In this document: positions 34,008-43,022 of the stretch, piece after piece
How positions within the stretch are numbered: position 1 is the stretch's first letter
Layout: every line of letters starts with the position of its first letter
Assembly: GCF_001905825.1 (NCBI RefSeq)
Contig: NZ_LIVV01000015.1
Coordinates: forward strand, 3,084-67,083
Source: Streptomyces sp. CB02009
GTDB lineage: Bacteria; Actinomycetota; Actinomycetes; Streptomycetales; Streptomycetaceae
DNA: 64,000 bases
Reading direction: 5' to 3'
Program-made: the position numbers and the translations under genes
The notes under the pieces: generated by a model
What the model was told of the DNA's origin: nothing
The model's input: only the letters and a program-made list of their open reading frames with translations
Database searches by the model: none

Positions 34008-35378
34008 CTAAATACGGTCGGGTATCGGGTTCCCGGCGGCCTCCACCGCGCGCCGCACCGGCACCCGCGCGAGCAGGGCGAAGCCGACCACGAAGAAGAT
34101 CACCAGGGAGATGATGGCATCCCGGTAGCTCCCGGTCAGCTGATACGCGAGACCGAACACGAGCGGACCCAGCCAGCTGAGGCCCCGATCGCTCATCTCG
34201 TACGCCGAGAAGTACTCCGCCTCCTTGCCGCGCGGCACCAGATGCGAGAACAGCGAACGCGACAGGGCCTGGCTTCCGCCCAGTACCAGGCCGATCGCGG
34301 CCGCCAGGCAGAAGAAGAACGCGGGCGCGTCGGCCGGCAGGAAGTAGCCGGCCACCAGGATCAGGGTCCAGACCGCGAGCGAGGCCAGAATCGTCCGCTT
34401 GGCGCCGTACGTCCGGGCGAGTCGCCCCATGCCGAGCGCGCCCGCCACCGCGAGGATCTGGACCAGCAGGACCGCCGTGATGAGTGTGGTCTGGTCGAGG
34501 CCCAGTTCCTCCGAGCCGAACACCGAGGCCTGCGAGATCACCGTCTGCACGCCGTCGTTGTAGACCAGGTAGGCGAGCAGGAAGGAGAGCGTCAGCGGAT
34601 GCCTGCGCATGTCCTTCAGGGTCGCCCGCAGCTGCCGCCAGCCGCTGCCGACCGTGCCCCCGCCGGCTCCTTCCCGCCCCTCCGGACCGATCGCGCGGTC
34701 CCGGAGCCGCCGCAGCGGCACGACGGTGAAGGCGCCCCACCAGACACCGGCCGAGGCCAGGCAGATCCGGACGGCCTCGCCCTCGGTGAGGCCGAAGGAG
34801 TCGTGGCCCGAGTAGAGGACCAGGTTCAGGACGAGGACCAGCGCGCCGGACGTGTAGCCGAAGGCCCAGCCGCGCGAGGACACCGCGTCCCGCTCGTCCG
34901 GCTCCGCGATCTGCGGCAGATAGGCGTTGTAGAGCACCATCGACACCGAGATCGAGGCGTTCGCCACGATCAGCAGGAACGTGCCCAGCAGATACCGGTC
35001 GCCCGCAAGGAAGAACATGCCCGCCGTGGCCGTCGCGCCCGTGTAGGCCGCGGCCGCCAGCAGCGGCTTCTTCCGGCCCGTGCGGTCCGCGATCGCGCCG
35101 ACCAGCGGCATCAGCAGGACCGCGACCACGATCGAGGCCGACACCCCGTACGCGAAGAGCGAGCCGGCCCGCACGGGTATCCCGAGCGGGTGCACATAGC
35201 CCTCCGCGTCGGCCGCCTCCCGCGCCACCGAGGTGAGATAGGGGCCGAGGAACACGGTCAGCACGCTCGTCGAGTACACCGAGCAGGCGAAGTCGTAGAA
35301 GTACCAGCCCCGCTGCTCCCGCTTGCGCGCGGCGGGATCGGTGGCGTACTCCTCCGGTTCGGTGGTTCCAGCGGTCAA
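34008..35378 (-). CDS. UMF1-family MFS transporter
   Basis: The 456-residue, 12-TM permease has an N-terminal WYFYDFACSVYSTSVLTVFLG, the W-x-x-Y-D-x-A-x-S pattern of the UMF1 group, and a loop VGAIADRTGRKKPLL between TM2 and TM3. UMF1 proteins include the yeast vacuolar amino-acid effluxer Atg22. The bacterial substrates are unknown. The start is a TTG with GAGGGGG 7 nt upstream, which fits the conserved N-terminus. The GDPD gene on the same strand begins upstream at 36213 and ends 71 bp before this start, so co-transcription is likely. Confidence 0.88.
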   Translation of the reverse strand: MTAGTTEPEEYATDPAARKREQRGWYFYDFACSVYSTSVLTVFLGPYLTSVAREAADAEGYVHPLGIPVRAGSLFAYGVSASIVVAVLLMPLVGAIADRTGRKKPLLAAAAYTGATATAGMFFLAGDRYLLGTFLLIVANASISVSMVLYNAYLPQIAEPDERDAVSSRGWAFGYTSGALVLVLNLVLYSGHDSFGLTEGEAVRICLASAGVWWGAFTVVPLRRLRDRAIGPEGREGAGGGTVGSGWRQLRATLKDMRRHPLTLSFLLAYLVYNDGVQTVISQASVFGSEELGLDQTTLITAVLLVQILAVAGALGMGRLARTYGAKRTILASLAVWTLILVAGYFLPADAPAFFFCLAAAIGLVLGGSQALSRSLFSHLVPRGKEAEYFSAYEMSDRGLSWLGPLVFGLAYQLTGSYRDAIISLVIFFVVGFALLARVPVRRAVEAAGNPIPDRI

Positions 35379-35448
35379 GGCCGCGCCCCCTCGTTCGTCC
35401 CCGTGGCCGGGCCCGGTGATCCGGGTCCGGAGGTACCGGGACGCGCGC

Positions 35449-36213
35449 TCAGACCCACACGCCCCGCTCGGTCAGCACCGAGCGCAGCGTCTCCAGTTGA
35501 TCGGTCATGATGCCATCGACCCCGAGGTCGAGGAGAGAGTGCATCCGGGCCGGATCGTTCACGGTCCACACGTGCACCTGGATCCCGCGCGCGTGCGCCT
35601 CCCGGACGAAGCGGCGGTCCACCACCGGGACGCCGCCCTGCCGCTCGGGGACCTGGGCGGCGACCGCCCCGGCCCGCACCGCCGCCGGAATGCCGAGCGA
35701 GCGCAGCCGCAGCCCGATCACCCCGCGGACGCCGAACGAGGTGGCCAGCTCGGGACCCGCCGTCCGCTGGGCCCGCACGACCCGGGCCTCGGTGAACGAG
35801 CCCACGCAGACCCGGTCCCAGGCGCGCTTCTCGCGGATCAGGTCCACCAGGGGGTGGAGGGCGGCCTCGGCCTTGAGGTCCACGTTCCAGCGGGCCTCCG
35901 GGAACTCGTCCAGGAGGTCGGCGAAGAGCGGCAGCGGTTCCTTGCCCGCGACGCGGGCCTCCCGCACCGCCGCCCACGGCAGGTCGGCGATCCGGCCCGA
36001 GGTGTCCGTGACCCGGTCCAGGGTCGCGTCGTGGAAGGCGACGAGAACCCCGTCCGACGTCGTGTGCACATCGGTCTCGAAGTAGCGGTAGCCCGCGGCG
36101 GCGGCCCGGCGGAAGGCGGCCGCGGTGTTCTCCAGGCCGTTCGCCGTGCCGCCGCGGTGGGCGAACGGGAGGGGCGCGGGATGGTCGAGGTAGGGGTGGC
36201 GTACGCGAGTCAC
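35449..36213 (-). CDS. Glycerophosphodiester phosphodiesterase
   Basis: The 254-residue TIM-barrel enzyme hydrolyses glycerophosphodiesters to glycerol-3-phosphate and an alcohol. Catalytic pieces are FAHRGGTANGLENT (His18, Arg19), YFETDVHTTSDGVLVAFHD (Glu, Asp and the second His), WNVDLKAE and the C-terminal VHVWTVNDPARMHSLLDLGVDGIMTDQ. No signal peptide, so the enzyme is cytosolic. The GTG start overlaps the yczE stop by 4 bp (GTGA), so translation is coupled. Order on the minus strand: yczE, gdpD, UMF1. Confidence 0.93.
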   Translation of the reverse strand: MTRVRHPYLDHPAPLPFAHRGGTANGLENTAAAFRRAAAAGYRYFETDVHTTSDGVLVAFHDATLDRVTDTSGRIADLPWAAVREARVAGKEPLPLFADLLDEFPEARWNVDLKAEAALHPLVDLIREKRAWDRVCVGSFTEARVVRAQRTAGPELATSFGVRGVIGLRLRSLGIPAAVRAGAVAAQVPERQGGVPVVDRRFVREAHARGIQVHVWTVNDPARMHSLLDLGVDGIMTDQLETLRSVLTERGVWV

Positions 36214-36917
36214 CGCCGCAGTATGGCCCCTTCCGGTGTCGCGGGGGCGACCGCGGTGCTTCCGGAGTCCTGCTCGGGGACGGCGAACCAGCGAAGGAAG
36301 AACTGGGCGAGGGGGCCGATGGCCAGCGCGTACAGCACCGTGCCGACGCCGACCGAGCCGCCGAGCAGGAAGCCGGTGGCGACCACCGCCACCTCGATCG
36401 CCGTCCGCACCAGCCGGATCGAGCGGCCGGTGAGCCGGTGCAGACCGGTCATCAGGCCGTCGCGCGGGCCGGGACCGAACCGCGCCGCGATGTACAGGCC
36501 GGTCGCCACCCCGTTGAGGACGATGCCGGCCGCGAGGAGCGGGATCCGCCCCGCCAGTCCGTGGACGTCCGGGACGAGCGCCAGGGTGCCGTCCATCGCC
36601 AGGCCGATCGCGAACACGTTGGAGACCGTGCCAAGACCCGGCCGCTGCCGGATCGGGATCCACAGCAGCAGCACCACGGCCCCGACGATGATCGACACCA
36701 CGCCGATGGTGAGGCCCGTCTTCTCGGCGAGGCCCTGGTGGAGCACGCCCCAGGGCTCCAGGCCGAGACCACTGCGCACCAGCAGCGCCGAGCTGACCCC
36801 GTACAGCGTCAGCCCCACGTAGAGCTGGACGAGCCGACGGGTGAGGTACCGGCCGTGGAGGCCGGAGGCGATGGACAAGGTTCTTCCCCCCAGGGTGGTG
36901 GTAGTGGACTGGCTCAT
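36210..36917 (-). CDS. YczE/YitT-family membrane protein
   Basis: The 235-residue integral membrane protein has five or six hydrophobic segments. The motif SALLVRSGLGLEPWGVLHQGL and the ARFGPGPRDGLMTGLH loop are typical of YczE. I took ATG 36917; a TTG at 36947 would add ten Pro/Ser-rich residues. It is divergent from a MocR regulator. The yczE-MocR pair is widespread in Firmicutes and actinobacteria, and YczE is thought to be a small-molecule or vitamin-B6-related transporter controlled by that regulator. Coupled to gdpD by overlap. Confidence 0.87.
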   Translation of the reverse strand: MSQSTTTTLGGRTLSIASGLHGRYLTRRLVQLYVGLTLYGVSSALLVRSGLGLEPWGVLHQGLAEKTGLTIGVVSIIVGAVVLLLWIPIRQRPGLGTVSNVFAIGLAMDGTLALVPDVHGLAGRIPLLAAGIVLNGVATGLYIAARFGPGPRDGLMTGLHRLTGRSIRLVRTAIEVAVVATGFLLGGSVGVGTVLYALAIGPLAQFFLRWFAVPEQDSGSTAVAPATPEGAILRR

Positions 36918-36976
36918 GACACTCTGTGGCGGTGGAACGGATGCCAACCATGGCCAATTCGAGGAAGGTGGACTGA
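36904..36976. promoter_or_regulatory. Candidate MocR operator: three GTGGA-type direct repeats
   Basis: GTGGACTGG (36904-36912), GTGGAACGG (36932-36940) and GTGGACTGA (36968-36976) are direct repeats across the divergent start regions. MocR/GabR-type regulators bind spaced direct repeats, so these are the likely site. A separate near-repeat ATGCCAA/ATGGCCAA lies at 36941-36957. Confidence 0.45.
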
Positions 36977-36981
36977 TTTCG

Positions 36982-38481
36982 ATGGCCCAGTGGACTTCGG
37001 CGGTAGGACCGGCTCAGCTCGCCCGGCAGCTCCAGGCGCAGCAGCCGCGGCCCGCCGGACCCGGGACGCGGAAGCCGCCCGCCTACCGCGCCCTGGCCGA
37101 CGGGATCCGGCTGCTCGTCCTGGAGGGCCGCGTCCCGGTCGCCGCCCGGCTGCCCGCCGAGCGGGAACTCGCCCTCGCCCTGACCGTCAGCCGTACGACG
37201 GTGGCCGCGGCCTACGAGGCGCTCCGCGCCGAGGGCTTCCTCGAGTCGCGGCGGGGCGCCGGCAGCTGGACCGCCGTACCGGCGGGGAACCCGCTGCCCG
37301 CGCGGGGCCTCGAACCGCTGCCCCCGGAGGCGCTCGGTTCGATGATCGACCTCGGCTGCGCGGCGCTGCCCGCGCCCGAGCCGTGGCTCACCCGCGGCGT
37401 CCAGGGCGCCCTGGAGGAGCTGCCGCCCTACGCCCACACGCACGGCGACTACCCGGCGGGGCTGCCCGCGCTGCGGCAGATGCTCGCCGACCGGTACACC
37501 GCGCGCGGCATCCCCACCATGCCCGAGCAGATCATGGTCACGACCGGTGCCATGGGGGCCATCGACGCCATCTGCCACCTGTTCGCGGGCCGCGGCGAGC
37601 GGATCGCCGTCGAGTCGCCCTCGTACGCCAACATCCTCCAGCTGATGCGCGAGGCCGGGGCCCGGCTGGTCCCCGTCGCGATGTCCGAGGGGCTCGGCAG
37701 CTGGGACCTGGGCCGCTGGCGGCAGGTGCTGCGCGACGCGGCACCCCGCCTCGCCTACGTGGTGGCCGACTTCCACAATCCGACCGGCGCCCTGGCCGAC
37801 GAGGACCAGCGGCGGCAGCTCGTGGACGCCGCCCGCTCGGCCGGCACCGTCCTCGTCGTCGACGAGACCATGGCCGAGCTCCACCTGGACGACGACCTGG
37901 AGATGCCCCGGCCGGTCTGCGCCTTCGACCCGGCCGGTTCCACCGTCCTCACGGTCGGCTCCGCCAGCAAGGCCTTCTGGGCGGGGATGCGCATCGGCTG
38001 GGTCCGGGCGGCGCCCGACGTCATCCGGTCCCTGGTGGCCGCGCGCGCGTACGCCGACCTGGGCACGCCCGTCCTCGAACAGCTCGGCGTGAACTGGCTC
38101 ATGCGCACCGGCGGCTGGGACGAGGCCGTCACCCTCCGCCGCGACCAGGCGCGGGAGAACCGGGACGCGCTGGTCGCCGCGGTCCGCAGGGAGCTCCCGG
38201 AGTGGGAGTTCTCGGTGCCGCGCGGCGGGCTCACCCTCTGGGTCCGCACCGGTGGCCTCTCCGGCTCCCGGCTCGCCGAGGCGGGGGAGCGGGTCGGCGT
38301 CCGGGTCCCCTCGGGCCCCCGGTTCGGCGTGGACGGGGCCTTCGAGGGCTTCGTCCGGCTGCCCTTCACGGTCGGCGGACCGGTGGCCGACGAGGCCGCG
38401 GCCCGGCTGGCCGCCGCTGCCCGGCTGGTGGAGTCGGGCGCGGGCGGCGGGACCGAACCGCCGCGCTCGTTCGTGGCGTAG
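36982..38481 (+). CDS. MocR-family regulator with aminotransferase domain
   Basis: The 499-residue protein fuses an N-terminal GntR winged helix (about residues 30-100, LPAERELALALTVSRTTVAAAYEAL) to a fold-type I aminotransferase domain. The PLP lysine is Lys330 in GSASKAFWAGMRIGW, and ADFHNPTG is the PLP-phosphate contact. MocR proteins sense PLP or an amino compound and control a divergent target, here yczE. ATG 36982 follows GGTGG at 10 nt. The longer frame starts inside yczE and lacks a ribosome site. A 19-bp hairpin follows the stop codon. Confidence 0.93.
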   Translation: MAQWTSAVGPAQLARQLQAQQPRPAGPGTRKPPAYRALADGIRLLVLEGRVPVAARLPAERELALALTVSRTTVAAAYEALRAEGFLESRRGAGSWTAVPAGNPLPARGLEPLPPEALGSMIDLGCAALPAPEPWLTRGVQGALEELPPYAHTHGDYPAGLPALRQMLADRYTARGIPTMPEQIMVTTGAMGAIDAICHLFAGRGERIAVESPSYANILQLMREAGARLVPVAMSEGLGSWDLGRWRQVLRDAAPRLAYVVADFHNPTGALADEDQRRQLVDAARSAGTVLVVDETMAELHLDDDLEMPRPVCAFDPAGSTVLTVGSASKAFWAGMRIGWVRAAPDVIRSLVAARAYADLGTPVLEQLGVNWLMRTGGWDEAVTLRRDQARENRDALVAAVRRELPEWEFSVPRGGLTLWVRTGGLSGSRLAEAGERVGVRVPSGPRFGVDGAFEGFVRLPFTVGGPVADEAAARLAAAARLVESGAGGGTEPPRSFVA

Positions 38482-38526
38482 CCACCCGCGCGCGCAGACG
38501 CAGCAAGGGAAGCAGACGCATCACAC

Positions 38527-38569
38527 GAAGAGGCCGGTACGGACCTGGGGGGTCCGTACCGGCCTCTTC
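38527..38569. terminator. 19-bp perfect bidirectional hairpin
   Basis: Arms 38527-38545 and 38551-38569 pair over 19 bp with a TGGGG loop, in the 103-bp gap between convergent mocR and the membrane ATPase gene. Confidence 0.85.
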
Positions 38570-38584
38570 CCGTGCGGGTGGTGC

Positions 38585-40228
38585 TCAGCCCTCGGCGGGG
38601 ACGGGGGCGTGCAGCGGGGCGGGGCCCGGGTCCGGTTCGGCGCGGGGTGCCGGTGCCGGTTCGGCGCGGGGCGCCGGTTCGGGGCTCTTCACGGTGATCG
38701 TCTCGATCGCCATGGTCGTCTCCGCGCGGCGCTCCGGGAGGAGTTCGAGGACAGCCTGCCGGTGCGCGTCGCTGGTCGCGTCGTCGTACGGGTCGGGGGT
38801 CGCCGGCACCTGGAGGCGCAGCACCGGTCCGCTGCCCAGGCGCGCGTAGCCGCGGCCGGCGGGGACCTGGGGCGTCGGGGTGGTGTGCGGCTCGGTGCCG
38901 AGGACGGCGGCGATCTGGTCGGGGGCGGCGGGGCCGAGCACGATCCGGGCCCTGGTGTGGCTCCGTACCGCCTCGCTCAGGGTGTCCGCGCTGTCGAACT
39001 GCTCGGCCACCACCACCGTGACCTGGGCCGCGCGGCCGTGCCGCAGGGGCACCTGGAGCAGTTCCTGCGGGTCGGGGCGGCCGTCGGCGGCCGCGAGGTC
39101 GCCGAGGACGCCCGGCCGGTCGAGCAGGATCCAGAGCGGCCGCCGGGTGTCCTCGGGGGCCGGCCGGCCCTCCTGCCGGGCCCGGTTGGCGGCGATCAGC
39201 CGTCGTTCCGTCTCGTGCGCCGCCCATTCCAGGCTGGCCAGCGCTCCGGAGAGCCCGCACTCGACGGCGAGGACGCCGTCGCGGCCGGTGAGGCACGCGT
39301 ACTCGCCGGTGCCACCGCCCTCGACGACCAGCACGTCGCCGTGGGGGAGGGCCTGGAGCGCGATCGAGCGCAGCAGGGAGGTGGTGCCGCTGCCCGGCTG
39401 GCCGACGACCAGCAGATGCGGCTCGGTGGAGCGGGGGCCGGTGCGCCAGATCACGGCCGGCGCGTCCTCCGTGCCGTCCGCGGCGACGACGGGCACGGTC
39501 CGCTGCACGGCGTCCGCGTCGGTGAAGCCCAGGACGGTCTCGCCCGGCACGGTGACGAAGCGCTGGGCGGCGATGGTGGTGGGCAGGGCGGGCAGCACGC
39601 TCATGTCGAGCCGGTTGCCCTCCTCGTCCCAGTCGAAGCGGTACTCACGGCCGCGCCCGGACTTGGCGTGCAGCAGCTGCTCGATGCGCGCGCGTGCGGC
39701 GGGCTCGCCGTCGGTGAAGTACGGCGGGTAGGCGATCTTCAGTCGGGTGGGACGCCCGTCCTCGTCGAAGGCGTACTCCGTGAACGCGCCGCTCCAGTCG
39801 CCGCCGTGGGCGAAGAGCGGGGCGGGGTCGTCCGCGACGGAGAAGTACGGCACGAGGGCCTCGTACAGGCCCTTGAGCCGGGCGATCTCGGCGTCGTCGG
39901 GCCCGGTCTTCACGACCGGGCGCTCGCGTCCTCGCCATGCGGCCGCGGCCATGAGCGTGACGAGCGCGAGGAGCGGCCCGTACGGCATGAGCGCGACGAC
40001 CAGGACGCAGGCCGCGACCAGGAGCAGCGTCGGTCCACGCCGTTCCTTGGGGGTCGCGGCCCACTTGGCGCGCGCGGACGCGGCCAGCTTCCGCAGACCA
40101 CGGGAGACCGTGATCAGTGGATGGAGCACGTCGGTGGCACTGTCGGCGGCCGTGCGCGCGATCTCTCGACTTCGAGCGATCTGTGCGCTGCCGCTGCTCA
40201 GAATGCGGGGGAGTGGTCGCCGGGCCAC
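38585..40228 (-). CDS. Membrane-anchored ATP-binding protein, FtsK/TraB-like
   Basis: The 547-residue protein has two hydrophobic segments at about residues 68-105 (LLLVAACVLVVAL, LLALVTLMAAAAW), a beta-rich central part, and a RecA-like ATPase with P-loop GQPGSGTTSLL (about residues 276-286). The usual Lys of the Walker A is replaced by Thr, which is unusual. A Walker B-like WILLDRPG follows. The C-terminal tail is Pro/Ala-repeat rich. The layout recalls FtsK/SpoIIIE-type pumps, and the weak P-loop suggests a pseudo-ATPase. GTG start with GGAG 6 nt upstream. Co-directional with a 64-aa membrane protein just upstream. Confidence 0.75.
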   Translation of the reverse strand: MARRPLPRILSSGSAQIARSREIARTAADSATDVLHPLITVSRGLRKLAASARAKWAATPKERRGPTLLLVAACVLVVALMPYGPLLALVTLMAAAAWRGRERPVVKTGPDDAEIARLKGLYEALVPYFSVADDPAPLFAHGGDWSGAFTEYAFDEDGRPTRLKIAYPPYFTDGEPAARARIEQLLHAKSGRGREYRFDWDEEGNRLDMSVLPALPTTIAAQRFVTVPGETVLGFTDADAVQRTVPVVAADGTEDAPAVIWRTGPRSTEPHLLVVGQPGSGTTSLLRSIALQALPHGDVLVVEGGGTGEYACLTGRDGVLAVECGLSGALASLEWAAHETERRLIAANRARQEGRPAPEDTRRPLWILLDRPGVLGDLAAADGRPDPQELLQVPLRHGRAAQVTVVVAEQFDSADTLSEAVRSHTRARIVLGPAAPDQIAAVLGTEPHTTPTPQVPAGRGYARLGSGPVLRLQVPATPDPYDDATSDAHRQAVLELLPERRAETTMAIETITVKSPEPAPRAEPAPAPRAEPDPGPAPLHAPVPAEG

Positions 40229-40265
40229 GAAGTGCTCCTGGGGTGGTGGAAGGGACGGAAGGGCG

Positions 40266-40460
40266 TCAGAACTTGATCCCGCCCAGGAGGCCGGCGAGGG
40301 ACTGCCCGCCCGCCGTGATGCTCGGGGCGATGGCCGTACCCGCGAGGTAGAAGCCGAACAGCGCGCTGACGAGGGCGTGCGAGGCCTTCATCCCGTCCTT
40401 CTTGAAGAACAGGAAGCAGATGATGCCGAGCAGGACCACGCCTGAGATGGACAGGATCAT
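40266..40460 (-). CDS. Small two-helix membrane protein
   Basis: The 64-residue protein has a hydrophobic first segment MILSISGVVLLGIICFLFF, then KKDGMKASHALVSALFGFYL and an end GGQSLAGLLGGIKF. It precedes the FtsK/TraB-like ATPase by 37 bp on the same strand, with AGGAG 8 nt before its ATG, so the two are surely one operon and probably partners. The family is known to me only as a conserved small actinomycete protein of unknown function. Confidence 0.8.
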   Translation of the reverse strand: MILSISGVVLLGIICFLFFKKDGMKASHALVSALFGFYLAGTAIAPSITAGGQSLAGLLGGIKF

Positions 40461-40767
40461 TGGTTGTTCTCCTGGTTGAGGGGACAGTCACCATGAGTCC
40501 TTCCAAGTTCACAGCAAGTATCTATGTGACTAAAGGTGCATTAGGGTGAAAAACGGGTGATTTCACTTGACCGGCGGACGTCGAACGAGCTGTCGAGTGG
40601 CGAAATGCCCGGCGTGCGTTAGAGGAGCGGCCGGCGGCGGACTGCCGTGATCTTTGCCTCGGCCGGGCGCGGTCATGTCACCGAACGGGCAGTACCCTGT
40701 CGATTCACTCGTACGGCCGCGCTTGCCGTGCGCGGATCGACAACGCAGGAGAGAGGCGGGCCACCCG
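40461..40767. other. Intergenic region with AT-rich promoter patch
   Basis: This is the gap between divergent genes. The AT-rich tract at about 40500-40565 is the likely promoter of the small membrane protein operon on the minus strand. For the ankyrin gene, TACCCT near 40692 may be the -10. No gene was found. Confidence 0.5.
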
Positions 40768-41160
40768 ATGAGCGAGACTCCGGACCCCGAGGTCATCGAG
40801 CTGGCGTCCAAGGTCTTCGACCTCGCCCGCACCGGGGACGCCGACGCGCTGGCCGCCTACGTCGACGCCGGGGTCCCCGCGAACCTCACCAACGACAAGG
40901 GCGACTCCCTCGTCATGCTCGCCGCCTACCACGGCCACGCCGCCGCGGTCTCCGCCCTCCTCGCGCGCGGCGCCGACGCCGACCGCGCCAACGACCGCGG
41001 GCAGACCCCGCTCGCCGGAGCCGTCTTCAAGGGCGAGGACGCCGTCGTCCGTGCCCTCCTCGACGGCGGCGCAAATCCGGAAGCCGGGACTCCGTCCGCC
41101 CTCGACACCGCGCGGATGTTCGGCAAGGCCGAACTGGTCGAGCTCTTCGGATCCCGGTGA
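40768..41160 (+). CDS. Ankyrin-repeat protein
   Basis: The 130-residue protein contains about three ankyrin repeats: TGDADALAAYVDAGVPANLT, KGDSLVMLAAYHGHAAAVSA and RGQTPLAGAVFKGEDAVVRA, with the last capped by SALDTARMFGKAELVELF. It is a cytosolic protein-interaction module of unknown partner. ATG 40768 with GAGAGG upstream. It stands alone between the membrane ATPase operon and the HEAT-repeat gene, 256 bp away, and the two share a scaffold-repeat character. Confidence 0.85.
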   Translation: MSETPDPEVIELASKVFDLARTGDADALAAYVDAGVPANLTNDKGDSLVMLAAYHGHAAAVSALLARGADADRANDRGQTPLAGAVFKGEDAVVRALLDGGANPEAGTPSALDTARMFGKAELVELFGSR

Positions 41161-41416
41161 ACGAGCGCTGAACCCCAGGTGAGAGCGGCGTCGTAAATGT
41201 GGTCGCGGTGGCGAAATGGGTGGGTCATCATGACGTCGGGCCCGGCAAAACGGGCCACCGACGAGAGGCTGAGGAAGATGGTCACTGGCAGGCGATGGAC
41301 GACGAGCGGCCCGACATGTTGCCGCACGGCCTAGGCGTACGGGCGATGTACCGCCCGACCCGGGTCTTCCCGGTATCCCCCGGTCGTGTCGACAGCTTGA
41401 TGTGAGGCGTCTCCCC

Positions 41417-42832
41417 ATGTTCGATCCAGTCATAGCGCCGAGCGGCACCCTGCTCGGCCTGCTGCAGAGGGGCCGCGGCGACGGCACCCTGCACGCACTC
41501 GCCGCGCCACGCGCCGAGGCCCTCGCGGCCCTCAACCACTGCGTTCTCGAAGATCCCCGCCACGACTGGCAGGTCGAGAACCGCTCCCTCTACTACGCCC
41601 GTCTCTACCTGGACCTCCACGGAGGTCTCGACGAGATCGAGGCGCACCTCTTCGGCGCCGAGGACGTCCTCGACACCGAGGAGTCCAGGACCGGGCTCGC
41701 GCTCGCCGTCCTCGGGCACCTCGCCTCCTACGGACGCCAGGACGCCCTGCTGCTGCTCCGGCGGTACGCGGCGACCGGCACCAACTGGGCCTGGGCCCTC
41801 GACGAGCTGGCCCTCCGCGACGACGACGCAGGCCTCCGCGCGCTCGCCGTTCCCGTGCTGGCCCGCTTCCCGGCCGACGCCGAGGGCGACGCCGAGCTGG
41901 CCGGCGTCGTGCGCGACGCCTTCGAGCCCCGCCCCTGGCGGCTGTGGGCCGAGGACCAGCGCGACGCCGTCGGCGCCCGGGTCAGGGCCGCCCAGGAACA
42001 GGGCTCCTTCGACCGCTGGCAGCGCCAGATGCGCCCCGCCGGGCCCCGTCCCGGCTGGAGCGTGCGCGCCGTCCTCGACTGGGCGCAGGAGGGCTACGAG
42101 CGCGGAGCCGTGCTGTACGGCCCCGCCGCCCGCTGCCTCACCGCCGTCGCGGGACCCGAGGACCGGCCCGAACTCCTCGCCGCCGCCAGGCACGGCTCGG
42201 TGGGAGCCCGGGGCGCCGCCCTGCACCACCTCGCCGAGTCACGGGACCCCGCCGTCCTCGACCTCGTCGAGGCCGCGGCCGACGGCGACTCCGCCGAGGT
42301 CGCCGAGGCCGCGATCGCCGCGTACCGCCGCATGTGCGGCGAGGACGCCGTCGCCCGCGCCCGCGCGTGGGTCCGCCGGACCGACGCCCTCGGCGCGGCC
42401 GCCGCCGACGTCCTCGCCTGCCGCGGCACCGCCCAGGACTCCCCCTCCGTCCTCGGCGCGCTCCGCGACACCATCCGCTCCGAAGGCCCCGACGCGCCCG
42501 CGCTCGGCGGGCTCGTGGACGGCGCCGGCCGCCTCGGCATCGCCTGCGCGGCCCCCGTGCTGCGCCACGTCTACCGCGAGACGGCCTCGTCCCAGCTCCG
42601 CGGGCGCGTGGCCCGCGCCCTCGCCGCCACCGACCCCACCTTCGCGACCGGCTTCGCCGTCGAATGCCTCTGGGACTGCGAGGAGACCACCCGCGAGGTC
42701 GCGGCCCAGCACGCCGAGACCGCCGACGTGCGCGTCGCCGAGCGATTGCGCCGCCTCGCGGCCGACCCGGCCGAGGAGGTCGAGGTCCAGACCGCGGTCC
42801 GCAACCGCATAGGGCCGGACCTCCAGGTCTGA
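41417..42832 (+). CDS. HEAT-repeat protein
   Basis: The 471-residue all-helical protein has several HEAT-like repeats in its second half (for example GSVGARGAALHHLAESRDPAVLDLVEAA and GDSAEVAEAAIAAYRR). The N-terminal part begins MFDPVIAPSGTLLGLLQRGRGDGT. An in-frame GTG lies five codons upstream, and I prefer the ATG because GTGAGG sits 8 nt before it. No catalytic motif. Such proteins are usually adaptors. Upstream gap 41161-41416 has no gene. It holds a GTCAT-C-ATGAC palindrome near 41226. Confidence 0.8.
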   Translation: MFDPVIAPSGTLLGLLQRGRGDGTLHALAAPRAEALAALNHCVLEDPRHDWQVENRSLYYARLYLDLHGGLDEIEAHLFGAEDVLDTEESRTGLALAVLGHLASYGRQDALLLLRRYAATGTNWAWALDELALRDDDAGLRALAVPVLARFPADAEGDAELAGVVRDAFEPRPWRLWAEDQRDAVGARVRAAQEQGSFDRWQRQMRPAGPRPGWSVRAVLDWAQEGYERGAVLYGPAARCLTAVAGPEDRPELLAAARHGSVGARGAALHHLAESRDPAVLDLVEAAADGDSAEVAEAAIAAYRRMCGEDAVARARAWVRRTDALGAAAADVLACRGTAQDSPSVLGALRDTIRSEGPDAPALGGLVDGAGRLGIACAAPVLRHVYRETASSQLRGRVARALAATDPTFATGFAVECLWDCEETTREVAAQHAETADVRVAERLRRLAADPAEEVEVQTAVRNRIGPDLQV

Positions 42833-42944
42833 CGCGGCCCGGTCGAGGTCCGGCCCCACCGGACGGACCCGGTCGACCCCCGCCACCCGGCTCCGGGGCG
42901 GCGCGGCCCCCGGCGGAGAACCCGCCGCGCGAGGCCCCGCCCCG

Positions 42945-43022
42945 GAGGACCGGTCGGGAGGACCGGTCGGGATGCCTGGCCGGGAGGCCCGGTCGGGAAG
43001 CTCGATCGGGCGCTCCGGCCGG
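42945..43022. repeat. Degenerate 13-bp tandem repeat, six units
   Basis: Units of the type GAGGACCGGTCGG follow one another exactly every 13 bp (42945, 42958, 42971, 42984, 42997, 43010). The first two are identical and the rest diverge. It lies in the 42833-43196 gap, which has no gene that I can support. Two CTTCCCGGCG copies follow. Confidence 0.8.
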
